Positions 1 to 6,582 are shown, numbered from the stretch's first letter. The stretch is DNA of 8,205 bases from Microcaldota archaeon (GCA_021793035.1 JAJYTM010000028.1:1-8205), one strand, 5' to 3'. Program-made: numbers and translations. The notes: a model not told the origin generated them from the sequence alone.

Positions 1-1270
1 CATACGATCTTCTTATCGTTTTGAGCGCATCCGCCTTGCTTACTCCCTCGGCATTGTCGAGGCACATGCCGCATATCTGGTGCATGAGTACGTCAAGCGC
101 ATTGCTCTCTACCTTCGGCTCCTCTATCAAGCCCTTCTCCATATTGTCTGCTACTGCTATCGACTCTATTGCGTCTATGGGATTGTTGGCTATTATGACT
201 CCGGAGGATTTTTTGCCTACCCTGTGCCCACTCCTTCCTACTCTCTGTATAAGCCTTAGAGTCTGCCTTGGGGATCCATACTGCAGTACCAAGTCCACAC
301 TGCCTATATCTATTCCGAGCTCAAGCGAGCTGGTTGCTATGACGCTCCTTATCATCCCCTCCTTGAAGTTGTTCTCTATATTGACCCGTTCATCACTGTC
401 AAGGGAGCCGTGGTGTATGCCTATGCCCCCGAAGCTATGCTCGTTGTCCATATATTTCAGGCGGCTTCCTACTGCCTCTGCTACCTGCCTCGTGTTCGCA
501 AATATAAGGGTTGACTTGGAACCCTTTATCAGGCCCGCTATTCTGGATAATCGTGCAGCAGACTGCTTGTCGAGGCCGAATTTTTCCGCTGCGCTCCCTA
601 CTCCAGAGTTTTCTTTGTCAGGCATCTCTATCCTGACTTCCATTCCCTTCTTCACAGTCGAGGATATGACAGAATAATCCCTCGTTCCGCATAGGAACTT
701 CGCAACGGTGTCTGGATTGCCTACGGTAGCACTTATGCCTATTCTCTGGAAGCCCTCCGAATGCCCCTCCAGCCTCTCCAGAGCGAGGCTCAACTGCGCG
801 CCTCTCTTAGTGCCATACACTTCGTGAATTTCGTCTACAACCACTGCCTTCAAGTTCTTCAAAGCATTCCTGAAATGCCTATTAACAAGCATGCTCTGCA
901 GAGTCTCAGGGGTGGTTATGATTATGTTGGGCGCCGACTTTGACTGCTTAATGCGCTCGCTCTGCTTTGTATCTCCATGCCTTACTCCAATCGTTATGCC
1001 CTCGCTCTTGCACATATCCACCATGCGCTTGAGCATGTCCCTGTTAAGCGCACGAAGCGGCGTTATATAGATAACCTGTATGCCTGTGCTTCCCCTATAC
1101 TCCGATACCCTGTCCAGAATCGGCAGCATTACGGCTTCGGTCTTCCCAGAGCCCGTCGGGGCTATGACTAGGCAGTTCTCCCCTGCTGTTATATGCGGTA
1201 TGGAGAGCTTCTGTATCTCGGTAAAGCTTTCATGGCCCTTCAAAAATGAGCCAAAGACATTGTTTGACAT
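1..1270 (-). CDS. lhr: Lhr-like SF2 ATP-dependent helicase, N-terminal part (runs off window)
   Basis: Superfamily 2 nucleic-acid helicase of the Lhr (large helicase-related) group, whose members unwind DNA or RNA-DNA duplexes in repair or RNA metabolism. The 423 visible codons hold both RecA-like domains with motifs in order: Q-motif-like FTEIQ (16-20), Walker A APTGSGKT (37-44), Ia TPLRALNRD (70-78), Ib TTPE (119-122), DEIH box (146-149), SAT (180-182), IV IFANTR (256-261), V ATSSLELGID (312-321) and VI QRVGRSGH (342-349). The SSLELGIDIG and QRVGRSGH forms are typical of Lhr rather than Hel308 or plain DEAD-box proteins. The winged helix would begin near residue 385; the Lhr-specific C-terminal half lies beyond base 1. 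ATG at 1270 is the only ATG, GTG or TTG after the in-frame TGA at 1291-1289, which is itself the stop of the upstream surface-protein gene, so the N-terminus is secure. No strong Shine-Dalgarno site is seen; translation may be coupled. Confidence 0.93.
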   Translation of the reverse strand, partial: MSNNVFGSFLKGHESFTEIQKLSIPHITAGENCLVIAPTGSGKTEAVMLPILDRVSEYRGSTGIQVIYITPLRALNRDMLKRMVDMCKSEGITIGVRHGDTKQSERIKQSKSAPNIIITTPETLQSMLVNRHFRNALKNLKAVVVDEIHEVYGTKRGAQLSLALERLEGHSEGFQRIGISATVGNPDTVAKFLCGTRDYSVISSTVKKGMEVRIEMPDKENSGVGSAAEKFGLDKQSAARLSRIAGLIKGSKSTLIFANTRQVAEAVGSRLKYMDNEHSFGGIGIHHGSLDSDERVNIENNFKEGMIRSVIATSSLELGIDIGSVDLVLQYGSPRQTLRLIQRVGRSGHRVGKKSSGVIIANNPIDAIESIAVADNMEKGLIEEPKVESNALDVLMHQICGMCLDNAEGVSKADALKTIRRSY

Positions 1271-1288
1271 AAATATCAGTTGGCAGCA

Positions 1289-3271
1289 TCAGCCTTTTCT
1301 TTTCTGCTTCTTCGTGCCTCTCCTCAGGCGCGCAATAAGTACCACAATTACGATTATCGCCGCGGCCACTAAGGCTGCGAACAGCCTACTCATGAAGAAC
1401 AGGGTTATGGCCCTGCCCCCAGAGGCGTATACGGGCGACATGAAGCCCAAATATTTTGCATAGCCATATGCATAGCCAAGCGGAACATTGTGCAGAGTTA
1501 GATTGCCTCCTGCCCCTGTGCTGAAATTCAGGCTTGTACCGTTGTAGAAAGATAAGCTCACAGTTGCGTTTACTGGTGTACCCAGAAAGCTCATGGTGTG
1601 TATTGCAACATCATACACTGGCAGTGTCATGTTGATGCTCATCGGCGCAGATATGTAGTACGAATAATTGACAGGCATATGCACTCCCCTATAATATGCG
1701 GAGAACAAGTACAATGTGCTTCCTGCATCTATGTACGGCGTTGTGTTTATTATCCCAAAAGACGAATTGAAGCTGGTCACATTTATGCCTTTGCCATAAC
1801 TGTTGAGCGTGGATATATCGACAAGGTACTGCTTGCTGTATTCCGCATTGAGCGATAGCGGCTTCGTAACTGTCACGTTTATGCTGCTGTTCGCATACAT
1901 GCCGCTCCATGATACGAATGCTATCCTTGCCGAAGAATTGACATAAATGTACGGCTCACTCAGGTACACATGTGCAACGCTTCCATTATCATACCATCCG
2001 CTTCCGTACGCATTGCCATGCTGCGTGCTAGTAGATACTTGGTACTGTATCTTCCATTCCGCATTTAAGTTTAGATTATGCGAAACAACTAGGGTGGAAG
2101 AGGCGGCTTTCGCGCCATTGCTCCATCCGGAGAAATCTGCCCTCGCTCCATACCCTATTGTTACCGCTGGATTCGATACCGAGAATGTAGCAACGCTTCC
2201 ATTATCATACCATCCGCTCCCGTATACAGTCCCATATGGCGTGGTTACATTCACATAATATTGCGTCTTCCACTCTGCCTGCTCAGTGATATTGCCAGCC
2301 ATGTAGACCGTCATGTTAGCAGAGCTGCCTGTGTATGAGCCTGGTCCATAGCCCTTCCATCCGACAAATAGGGCTCTCTTATTTGCTCCGAGACTTATGC
2401 TCTGCGGCGCGCTTATCCTTACAGGTGAAGCTGACATATACTCCCCTGCTCCTGAAACATTATACTGCGAATCAATATGCAGGTAGAACCCTTCCCGCCA
2501 CAAGACCGTGCCGTTGTACAGTGGCAGGCCAGACCCGACTTCAAAATAGTTCACCCTGTTTCCTATCTCCTCAACGCCATACGGATTCAGCAATGCAGTA
2601 TCGCTTCCCTTTCCATACCCTACATATGTATGCGCCTCAGGCACTGGCTGGAGTATGCCGTTCTTGTATATGCTGAGGGTGCTAAATATGACTGGTTTCA
2701 TGTAGGCACTGTTGTCATACGTATCGGCATACTCGGCGAATGCAGTTGGCGAGAACGCTCCAGAGTTTGACGTGCCCAAATCTACGCTGCCGAGTACCTT
2801 GCCATTCATGTAGAAGTACCAGGTATTGCCAAAGGATTTGAAGGAGAATCTATTGAAGCTCCCATTGGGTCCTACAGAATCGTTCTGGCCCACACTACCA
2901 TAGAAACCGCTGCTAGGTCCACCGGCAGGGAAATATTCCCAGAACCATGTTGGTATGCCCGCATATAATGTCACGCTTCCCGTGCATCCTGACGTGTTGC
3001 ATGATTCTGGATAGGTTGCAGTTGCATTCGGGACTTCATACCCAACTTGCGCGAACGCGCCGTTGCTCAACGTTTCACCTATCCAAAATCCGAAAGACCC
3101 ATTGATGTCGCTCTGTGGATATATGGTCTGTATTAAGGCACTCACGCCGTTGTTGAACGAAGCGTTTTGCGAGCCTATTGCCCCAGATTGGAACCAGTAT
3201 TGGGCATTCGGCATCCCTGAAGCTAGCACCACGACAGCAATACCTGCAAGAAGCAATTCAAGCCCTCTCAT
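1289..3271 (-). CDS. secreted, membrane-anchored surface protein with InlB-B-like repeat modules
   Basis: Predicted cell-surface protein of 660 residues; exact function unknown. Residues 1-23 look like a signal peptide (MRGLELLLAGIAVVVLASG), with mature protein from about Gln24. Residues 24-215 form a Trp/Gly/Ser-rich domain, probably a beta-sandwich, with its only two cysteines at 91 and 96 (CNTSGC, possible disulfide). Residues 260-552 hold about four tandem modules of roughly 70 residues; the middle two (338-407, 410-480) share GSGWYDNGSVA and end in LNAEWK or LNAEYS, resembling the divergent InlB B-repeat family of archaeal and bacterial surface proteins. Residues 553-617 look like a further small beta domain. 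One transmembrane helix (629-648) and a basic tail (RLRRGTKKQKRKG) anchor it with the bulk outside. About 25 N-X-S/T sequons suggest dense N-glycosylation. ATG 3271 is chosen because it starts directly at the signal peptide and overlaps dtdA by only 14 bases; an in-frame ATG at 3325 would add 18 residues ahead of it. Confidence 0.85.
   Translation of the reverse strand: MRGLELLLAGIAVVVLASGMPNAQYWFQSGAIGSQNASFNNGVSALIQTIYPQSDINGSFGFWIGETLSNGAFAQVGYEVPNATATYPESCNTSGCTGSVTLYAGIPTWFWEYFPAGGPSSGFYGSVGQNDSVGPNGSFNRFSFKSFGNTWYFYMNGKVLGSVDLGTSNSGAFSPTAFAEYADTYDNSAYMKPVIFSTLSIYKNGILQPVPEAHTYVGYGKGSDTALLNPYGVEEIGNRVNYFEVGSGLPLYNGTVLWREGFYLHIDSQYNVSGAGEYMSASPVRISAPQSISLGANKRALFVGWKGYGPGSYTGSSANMTVYMAGNITEQAEWKTQYYVNVTTPYGTVYGSGWYDNGSVATFSVSNPAVTIGYGARADFSGWSNGAKAASSTLVVSHNLNLNAEWKIQYQVSTSTQHGNAYGSGWYDNGSVAHVYLSEPYIYVNSSARIAFVSWSGMYANSSINVTVTKPLSLNAEYSKQYLVDISTLNSYGKGINVTSFNSSFGIINTTPYIDAGSTLYLFSAYYRGVHMPVNYSYYISAPMSINMTLPVYDVAIHTMSFLGTPVNATVSLSFYNGTSLNFSTGAGGNLTLHNVPLGYAYGYAKYLGFMSPVYASGGRAITLFFMSRLFAALVAAAIIVIVVLIARLRRGTKKQKRKG
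1974..2008. repeat. 35-bp direct repeat, copy 1, inside surface-protein module
   Basis: This 35-base stretch matches 2190-2224 with one mismatch (T against C near the end). It encodes the GSGWYDNGSVA core of the third repeat module of the surface protein. Silent positions are conserved as well as the amino acids, which suggests a recent duplication or gene conversion between modules. Confidence 0.85.
2190..2224. repeat. 35-bp direct repeat, copy 2, inside surface-protein module
   Basis: Partner of the repeat at 1974-2008. The spacing is 216 bases, exactly 72 codons, so a crossover between copies would keep the reading frame and remove or add one whole module. Confidence 0.85.
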
Positions 3272-4052
3272 AGTCCATGCCCAGGTCTTCAAGCTTTGCC
3301 AATATCCTATTTCTAGACACAGCATTTATGCTTTTCCATTCTATGACAGCAGTGTCGGGCCTGATTGCACTTCTATCTATTGCAGCCTGCAGCATGTCCA
3401 CCTCATCTACATAATACTTTGACATAATATGCGAGAAAGCGTATTTGCCCTCCAGCGCATATCGGGTGAATTTCGCAGAGTAGTGCATGCCTCCAATTCC
3501 TATTGCCACCTTATCATATTCGGCGCTATTATCATATAGCATCGCATACACGCCTCGGGAGAGCTTGCGCAGCAGCTCCTCACTGTCGCTTTCGTTTATC
3601 ACAGCGTCAGGCCCCAACTCAACAAAGCAGGAAGGCGTATTGAGTAGTGGACCGTGGTGCGTAGCCTCATACACAACCTCTATTCCACTTGCGAATCCCT
3701 TCATGGCCTTCAGGAACGATACCATCAGGCTTGGAGAAGCGACGCTTAGCGCATGCGGCTTTCCGCCAAGGTCGTTCTTCCCGTTCCAATTGCCCTCTGC
3801 ATGCGCTGTGAACGATATGATGCCTTTTGCGCTCGAGTGCCTGCTAATGAACACAATCTCGTCAGCGCCGATTCCGTCGAGCCAATCAGCGTAGACCGGG
3901 CTGCTGCCTAGCTCTAGCATGTCCACGCTTCCTGAGGCGAAATGCCGCAGCCCTTTGATGTCAGGTGCATCGGAGAATCCCATGTCTTTCCTGAGCATCT
4001 CGGCGACTCTCCTGGCAAATCCATCTCCCTTCGAATACACTAGATAAGCCAT
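3258..4052 (-). CDS. dtdA: D-aminoacyl-tRNA deacylase, archaeal DtdA type
   Basis: Hydrolyses D-aminoacyl-tRNAs in the cytoplasm, so that D-amino acids are not put into protein; this is the zinc-dependent archaeal/plant DTD2 (GEK1) family, unrelated to bacterial DtdA/DTD1. The 264 residues are close to family length. Recognisable blocks: VFISRHSSAKGIISFTAHAEGNW (split as VFISRHSS 67-74 and FTAHAEGNW 81-89), EATHHGP (129-135), FVELG (143-147), GIGGMHYSAKFT (185-196) and IEWKSI (237-242). The His-rich THHG and GGMHY blocks are the likely metal and catalytic region. ATG 4052 is preferred because MAYLVYSKGD matches the usual start of the family at the first beta strand; an ATG at 4094 would add 14 unconvincing residues. 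The 3' end overlaps the start of the surface-protein gene by 14 bases, so the two are probably co-transcribed. Confidence 0.92.
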   Translation of the reverse strand: MAYLVYSKGDGFARRVAEMLRKDMGFSDAPDIKGLRHFASGSVDMLELGSSPVYADWLDGIGADEIVFISRHSSAKGIISFTAHAEGNWNGKNDLGGKPHALSVASPSLMVSFLKAMKGFASGIEVVYEATHHGPLLNTPSCFVELGPDAVINESDSEELLRKLSRGVYAMLYDNSAEYDKVAIGIGGMHYSAKFTRYALEGKYAFSHIMSKYYVDEVDMLQAAIDRSAIRPDTAVIEWKSINAVSRNRILAKLEDLGMDYERA

Positions 4053-4098
4053 ATGTTCAATCCTTTTGCGTATACTGAAATAAGCTATGCACACAAAC

Positions 4099-4118
4099 TA
4101 ATAAAAAATAATAAAGGG
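4099..4118. promoter_or_regulatory. shared AT-rich promoter region between divergent dtdA and nuoA
   Basis: The 101 bases between dtdA and nuoA must hold promoters for both directions. This A/T tract gives TATA-like boxes on both strands: read leftward it contains TTTATTA followed by TTTTTTATTA, placing a dtdA start of transcription near 4075-4090; read rightward ATAAAAAATAATAAA would place a nuoA start near 4128-4135 and a short leader. No Shine-Dalgarno site precedes nuoA. Assignment rests on spacing alone. Confidence 0.4.
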
Positions 4119-4153
4119 TAACTGGTTATTGGTATAAAACCGATGGCTTTACA

Positions 4154-4510
4154 ATGCTCTACACATACATAGCGCTGATATTCTTTATCGCCTTCGCCCT
4201 ATTCATACCTGGGGCGTTTTTGCTAACATCAAAACTGCTGAGGCCAAGGGTTCCAGGCAACAAGGCGAAGAATGCCCCATATGAAAGCGCAGAAGCTACC
4301 ACTGGGAGCAGCCGCGACATTGACAATGAATATCTGCCGTATTTCACGGCATTCCTGCCTTTCGAGATAGTGGCAGTTATAATGCTTGTCTGGTCTGTGG
4401 CTTCAGGGTCGATAGCATACATGACAGACATACTTTACATAACGCTGCCGATATTCTCGCTGATATTCGTGTTTATAAGCTATAAGTTGATATGTGGTAG
4501 AAATGCCTGA
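4154..4510 (+). CDS. nuoA: NADH/F420H2-quinone oxidoreductase-type subunit A (ND3 family)
   Basis: Small membrane subunit of complex I, next to the quinone channel. The 118 residues have three predicted transmembrane helices (about 5-27, 61-82 and 90-111) and the ND3-type loop between the first two with PYESAEATTGSS (42-53), matching the family's YESG/YECG loop; the mitochondrial loop cysteine is Ser here. Helix 2 reads LPFEIVAVIMLVW where the family usually has FDxE followed by a PW; the first acid is kept as Glu71 but the second position is Val73. It is the first gene of a nuoABCD run and overlaps nuoB by 8 bases. There is no visible Shine-Dalgarno site, in contrast to nuoB and nuoC. The family call rests on topology, loop motif and gene order together. 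Confidence 0.9.
   Translation: MLYTYIALIFFIAFALFIPGAFLLTSKLLRPRVPGNKAKNAPYESAEATTGSSRDIDNEYLPYFTAFLPFEIVAVIMLVWSVASGSIAYMTDILYITLPIFSLIFVFISYKLICGRNA
4494..4498 (+). promoter_or_regulatory. Shine-Dalgarno site that decides the nuoB start
   Basis: GTGGT lies inside the end of nuoA, four bases before ATG 4503. The first GTG of this motif (4494) is itself an in-frame possible start, but using it as the ribosome-binding site and ATG 4503 as the start mirrors the arrangement at nuoC (GTGGTAAAA before GTG 5071). Confidence 0.5.
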
Positions 4511-5135
4511 TGCACAAGAAGCGCCGTATACGCAGGAAGAACTGATGAATGCGGAGGCGGAGATGACGCAGCTCACCATGGATTCGCTCAAGAAGTACAA
4601 GATGAACAACAACGTCATGTTCACGAAGCTCAGCGACGCGACGCAGGCGATAGCCAAGAGGATGGTCAACTGGAGCCGCACGAATTCGCTCTGGCCTCTG
4701 CAGTTCGGCCTTGCATGCTGCGCAATGGAGCTTATGGACTTCGGCGCATCTAGGATAGACGCTGAGAGGAAGGGATATCTTCTATTCAGGGGCACGCCGA
4801 GGCAGTGCGACGTGATGATAGTCGCGGGATGGGTCACAAAGTCGATGGTCCCAAGGATAAAGAGGCTTTACGAGCAGATGGCCAAGCCGAGATACGTGGT
4901 AGCATACGGGGAATGCGCGACATCTGGAGGGCCGTGGTGGGAGAGCTACAACATAATAAAGGGCATAGACCAGGTGCTTCCTGTAGATGTGTACGCGGTC
5001 GGATGCCCTCCAAAGCCCGAGAACCTGTTCGGCGCGCTCATGAAGCTCCAGGAAAAGGTAGGTGGTAAAAGTGCAGGAGATAAAGAGAGAAGTATTACTG
5101 AAAACCCTAGAAGGGCTGAAGACTTCAGGCTATGA
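4503..5135 (+). CDS. nuoB: NADH-quinone oxidoreductase-type subunit B (N2 cluster subunit)
   Basis: Hydrophilic complex I subunit carrying the terminal 4Fe-4S cluster N2, which passes electrons to quinone at the NuoB-NuoD interface. In 210 residues all four N2 ligands are visible: the tandem pair Cys72-Cys73 in GLACCAMELM, Cys138 in GECATSGG and Cys168 in VGCPPKPE. Other family blocks are NSLWP (61-65), RGTPRQCDVMIVAG (96-109) and PRIKRLYEQMAKPRYV (117-132). The N-terminal extension before the core (about 55 residues) is longer than in the Thermus homologue. Cys102 replaces the Ala usual in PRQADVMIVAG, and Glu137 stands before the third ligand where Ala or Ser is common. The conserved core ends near residue 186; residues 190-210 are encoded within the overlap with nuoC and look like a non-conserved tail. 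GTG 4494 is a possible alternative start adding three residues. Confidence 0.96.
   Translation: MPDAQEAPYTQEELMNAEAEMTQLTMDSLKKYKMNNNVMFTKLSDATQAIAKRMVNWSRTNSLWPLQFGLACCAMELMDFGASRIDAERKGYLLFRGTPRQCDVMIVAGWVTKSMVPRIKRLYEQMAKPRYVVAYGECATSGGPWWESYNIIKGIDQVLPVDVYAVGCPPKPENLFGALMKLQEKVGGKSAGDKERSITENPRRAEDFRL
5061..5066 (+). promoter_or_regulatory. Shine-Dalgarno site that decides the nuoC start
   Basis: GGTGGT sits four bases before GTG 5071, inside nuoB. It favours GTG 5071 over the in-frame GTG at 5062, which would itself lie within this site. The sequence GTGGTARAA followed by a start codon is shared with nuoB. Confidence 0.5.
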
Positions 5136-5439
5136 AGTCCTCAAGTTCATATTCGCAGTGGACTATGCGGACCACATGGAAATGGACTATGTGCTCTACA
5201 GCACATCGAAGAACCAGGACGAGCTCGTCAAGGTGCAGATTGACGCCAAGGCGCCTAAGATAGAGAGTGTCATGGACATATACCCTTCTGCAAACTGGTA
5301 CGAACGCGAGGCGGCAGAGATGTTCGGGATAAAGTTCACCAACAGGAAGACGAAAAAGCTGCTATTGGAGGAATGGAACGGCGCGATCTATCCATTGAGG
5401 AAGGCTTATCAGTGGGGCACAGACTACAAGAAGCGATAG
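5071..5439 (+). CDS. nuoC: NADH-quinone oxidoreductase-type subunit C (30 kDa subunit)
   Basis: Peripheral-arm complex I subunit that holds the NuoB-NuoD pair together. The 122 residues contain the family core: FIFAVDYADHMEMDYVLYS (26-44), matching the usual LTAVDY strand pair, the signature WYEREAAEMFGIKF (76-89), and the C-terminal PLRKAY (108-113). It is short for the family (150-200 residues is usual), lacking sequence before the first helix. GTG 5071 is chosen from the Shine-Dalgarno position; GTG 5062 would add three residues. No ATG, GTG or TTG occurs in this frame between 5071 and 5158, and starting at 5158 would delete the conserved strand, so the long overlap with nuoB (65 bases) appears real. 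One base separates its stop from nuoD; NuoC and NuoD are separate proteins, as in other archaea, not the fused enterobacterial form. Confidence 0.94.
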   Translation: MQEIKREVLLKTLEGLKTSGYEVLKFIFAVDYADHMEMDYVLYSTSKNQDELVKVQIDAKAPKIESVMDIYPSANWYEREAAEMFGIKFTNRKTKKLLLEEWNGAIYPLRKAYQWGTDYKKR

Positions 5440-5440
5440 A

Positions 5441-6535
5441 ATGGCAATCATGAGGATCAACGTAGGGCCAATACATCCGAGCACGCACGGGGTCCTGAGG
5501 CTCGTTGTCGATGTTGACGGCGACACGATAAAGGATGTGGAGCCGCACATAGGCTTCCTGCACAGGGGCGTGGAGAAGCTCATGGAGACCAGGATGTACA
5601 TGCAGAACCCCTCATACACGGAGAAGCTTGATTACGCTGCACCGATGGCATGGGACGACCTGTATGTCGCATCGGTGGAGAAGGCGCTTGGCGTTGAGGT
5701 AAAGGAAGCGGCGCAATACGCAAGGGCCATATTGCTTGAGTATCAGAGGATAGCCAGCCACCTCCTCTGGCTCGGCACGTTCGCCAACGACCTTGGCCAG
5801 ATGTTCACGCTTTTCATGTGGACGTTCAGGGAGAGGGCCGCAGTGCTCAAGTACCTGGAAGACATGACAGGCAGCAGGATGTTCTATGTCAACCTGCGCC
5901 TCGGAGGGCTGTCGCGCGAGCTGCCCCAGGACTTCAAGGACAGGGGATACAAGCTTGCAGACTACCTGGAGCCGAAGATTGCTGAGTATACAGACATGCT
6001 TGACGCAAACGACATATTCAAGGAGAGGACAAAGGGGGTTGGAAAGCTGAACAAGGCCGATGCGCTCGCGTACGGAGCTACAGGCCCGGTTCTCAGGGCT
6101 TCAGGAGTCGAATATGACGTCAGGAAGAACTTCCCCTACTACATATACGACAAGGTAAAGTTCACGGTTCCGGTTGAATCAGGAGGCGACGCATTCAGCA
6201 GGTACCGGGTAAGGTTTAGGGAGATGCAGGAGAGCATTAAAATAGTAAGGCAGGCGCTGGACATGATGCCAGAAGGCAGCGTAGCTGGCCAGCCAATAAA
6301 GCTCATAGGCCAGCAGGCCAAGCCCGACCCTGTGTTCATGGAGCGCGAGCTGCCAAGGGGCAACGGAATAATATACATGGTACCAGACAAGCAGAGGCCG
6401 TTCAGGATAGCCCTCAGGTCGCCGGCATACATAAACCTGTCTCTTCTTCCCATGCTCTGCAAAGGCGAGAAGTTCGCGGACCTTTTCGCCATACTTGGCA
6501 GCATAGACGTAGTGATGGCAGAGATAGACAAGTAG
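5441..6535 (+). CDS. nuoD: NADH-quinone oxidoreductase-type subunit D (49 kDa subunit)
   Basis: Complex I subunit that forms most of the quinone-binding pocket facing cluster N2; related to the large subunit of NiFe hydrogenases but without metal-binding cysteines. Conserved blocks over 364 residues: VGPIHPSTHGVLRL (8-21), PHIGFLHRGVEKLME (35-49), YTEKLDYAAPM (59-69), QRIASHLLWLG (102-112), LRASGVEYDVRK (218-229), REMQESIKIVRQAL (260-273) and the C-terminal SIDVVMAEIDK. His16 and Tyr65 correspond to the quinone-contacting His38 and Tyr87 of Thermus Nqo4. The protein is shorter than the usual 380-410 residues mainly because the helix and loop that normally precede the ARGE motif are missing around 280-300, and that motif reads PRGNG here. 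ATG 5441 follows the nuoC stop by one base; ATG 5450 is an alternative. No nuoE, F or G is seen, consistent with Fpo-like archaeal complexes. Confidence 0.96.
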   Translation: MAIMRINVGPIHPSTHGVLRLVVDVDGDTIKDVEPHIGFLHRGVEKLMETRMYMQNPSYTEKLDYAAPMAWDDLYVASVEKALGVEVKEAAQYARAILLEYQRIASHLLWLGTFANDLGQMFTLFMWTFRERAAVLKYLEDMTGSRMFYVNLRLGGLSRELPQDFKDRGYKLADYLEPKIAEYTDMLDANDIFKERTKGVGKLNKADALAYGATGPVLRASGVEYDVRKNFPYYIYDKVKFTVPVESGGDAFSRYRVRFREMQESIKIVRQALDMMPEGSVAGQPIKLIGQQAKPDPVFMERELPRGNGIIYMVPDKQRPFRIALRSPAYINLSLLPMLCKGEKFADLFAILGSIDVVMAEIDK

Positions 6536-6552
6536 TTTGCGCGAACAACAAG

Positions 6553-6581
6553 TTTATATATCTTGTATATACAGTATATAT
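6553..6581 (+). promoter_or_regulatory. vapBC promoter with palindromic putative operator
   Basis: A TATA-like TTTATATA (6553-6560) is followed by the perfect 10-bp palindrome TGTATATACA (6564-6573). The symmetry extends imperfectly to 6556-6581 (22 of 26 positions symmetric). From the TATA box, transcription would start near 6582, just ahead of the Shine-Dalgarno site, so a repressor bound to the palindrome would cover the start region. The ribbon-helix-helix protein encoded next is the natural candidate for autorepression. Both box and palindrome are AT-rich, so some symmetry could be chance. Confidence 0.5.
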
Positions 6582-6582
6582 T

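Noticed and set aside
21..677. 218-residue open frame on the plus strand, and others at 1080-1463, 1947-2258 and 3063-3422
   Set aside because: They lie opposite the helicase and surface-protein genes, which have full motif sets or domain logic on the minus strand. The plus-strand products have no recognisable domains and look like antisense shadows of codon bias.
3272..3325. Longer start (ATG 3325) for the surface protein
   Set aside because: It would put 18 extra residues, including Trp and Cys, before the signal peptide and enlarge the overlap with dtdA to 68 bases.
4053..4094. Longer start (ATG 4094) for dtdA
   Set aside because: The extra 14 residues precede the usual first strand of the family and would begin inside the likely promoter and leader region.
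4099..4118. AT-rich tract as a replication origin
   Set aside because: There are no repeated origin-box motifs and no adjacent orc1/cdc6 gene; a divergent promoter explains it.
6536..6552. Transcription terminator after nuoD
   Set aside because: There is no T-run or hairpin in these bases. Termination could occur in the AT-rich DNA that follows but cannot be shown.
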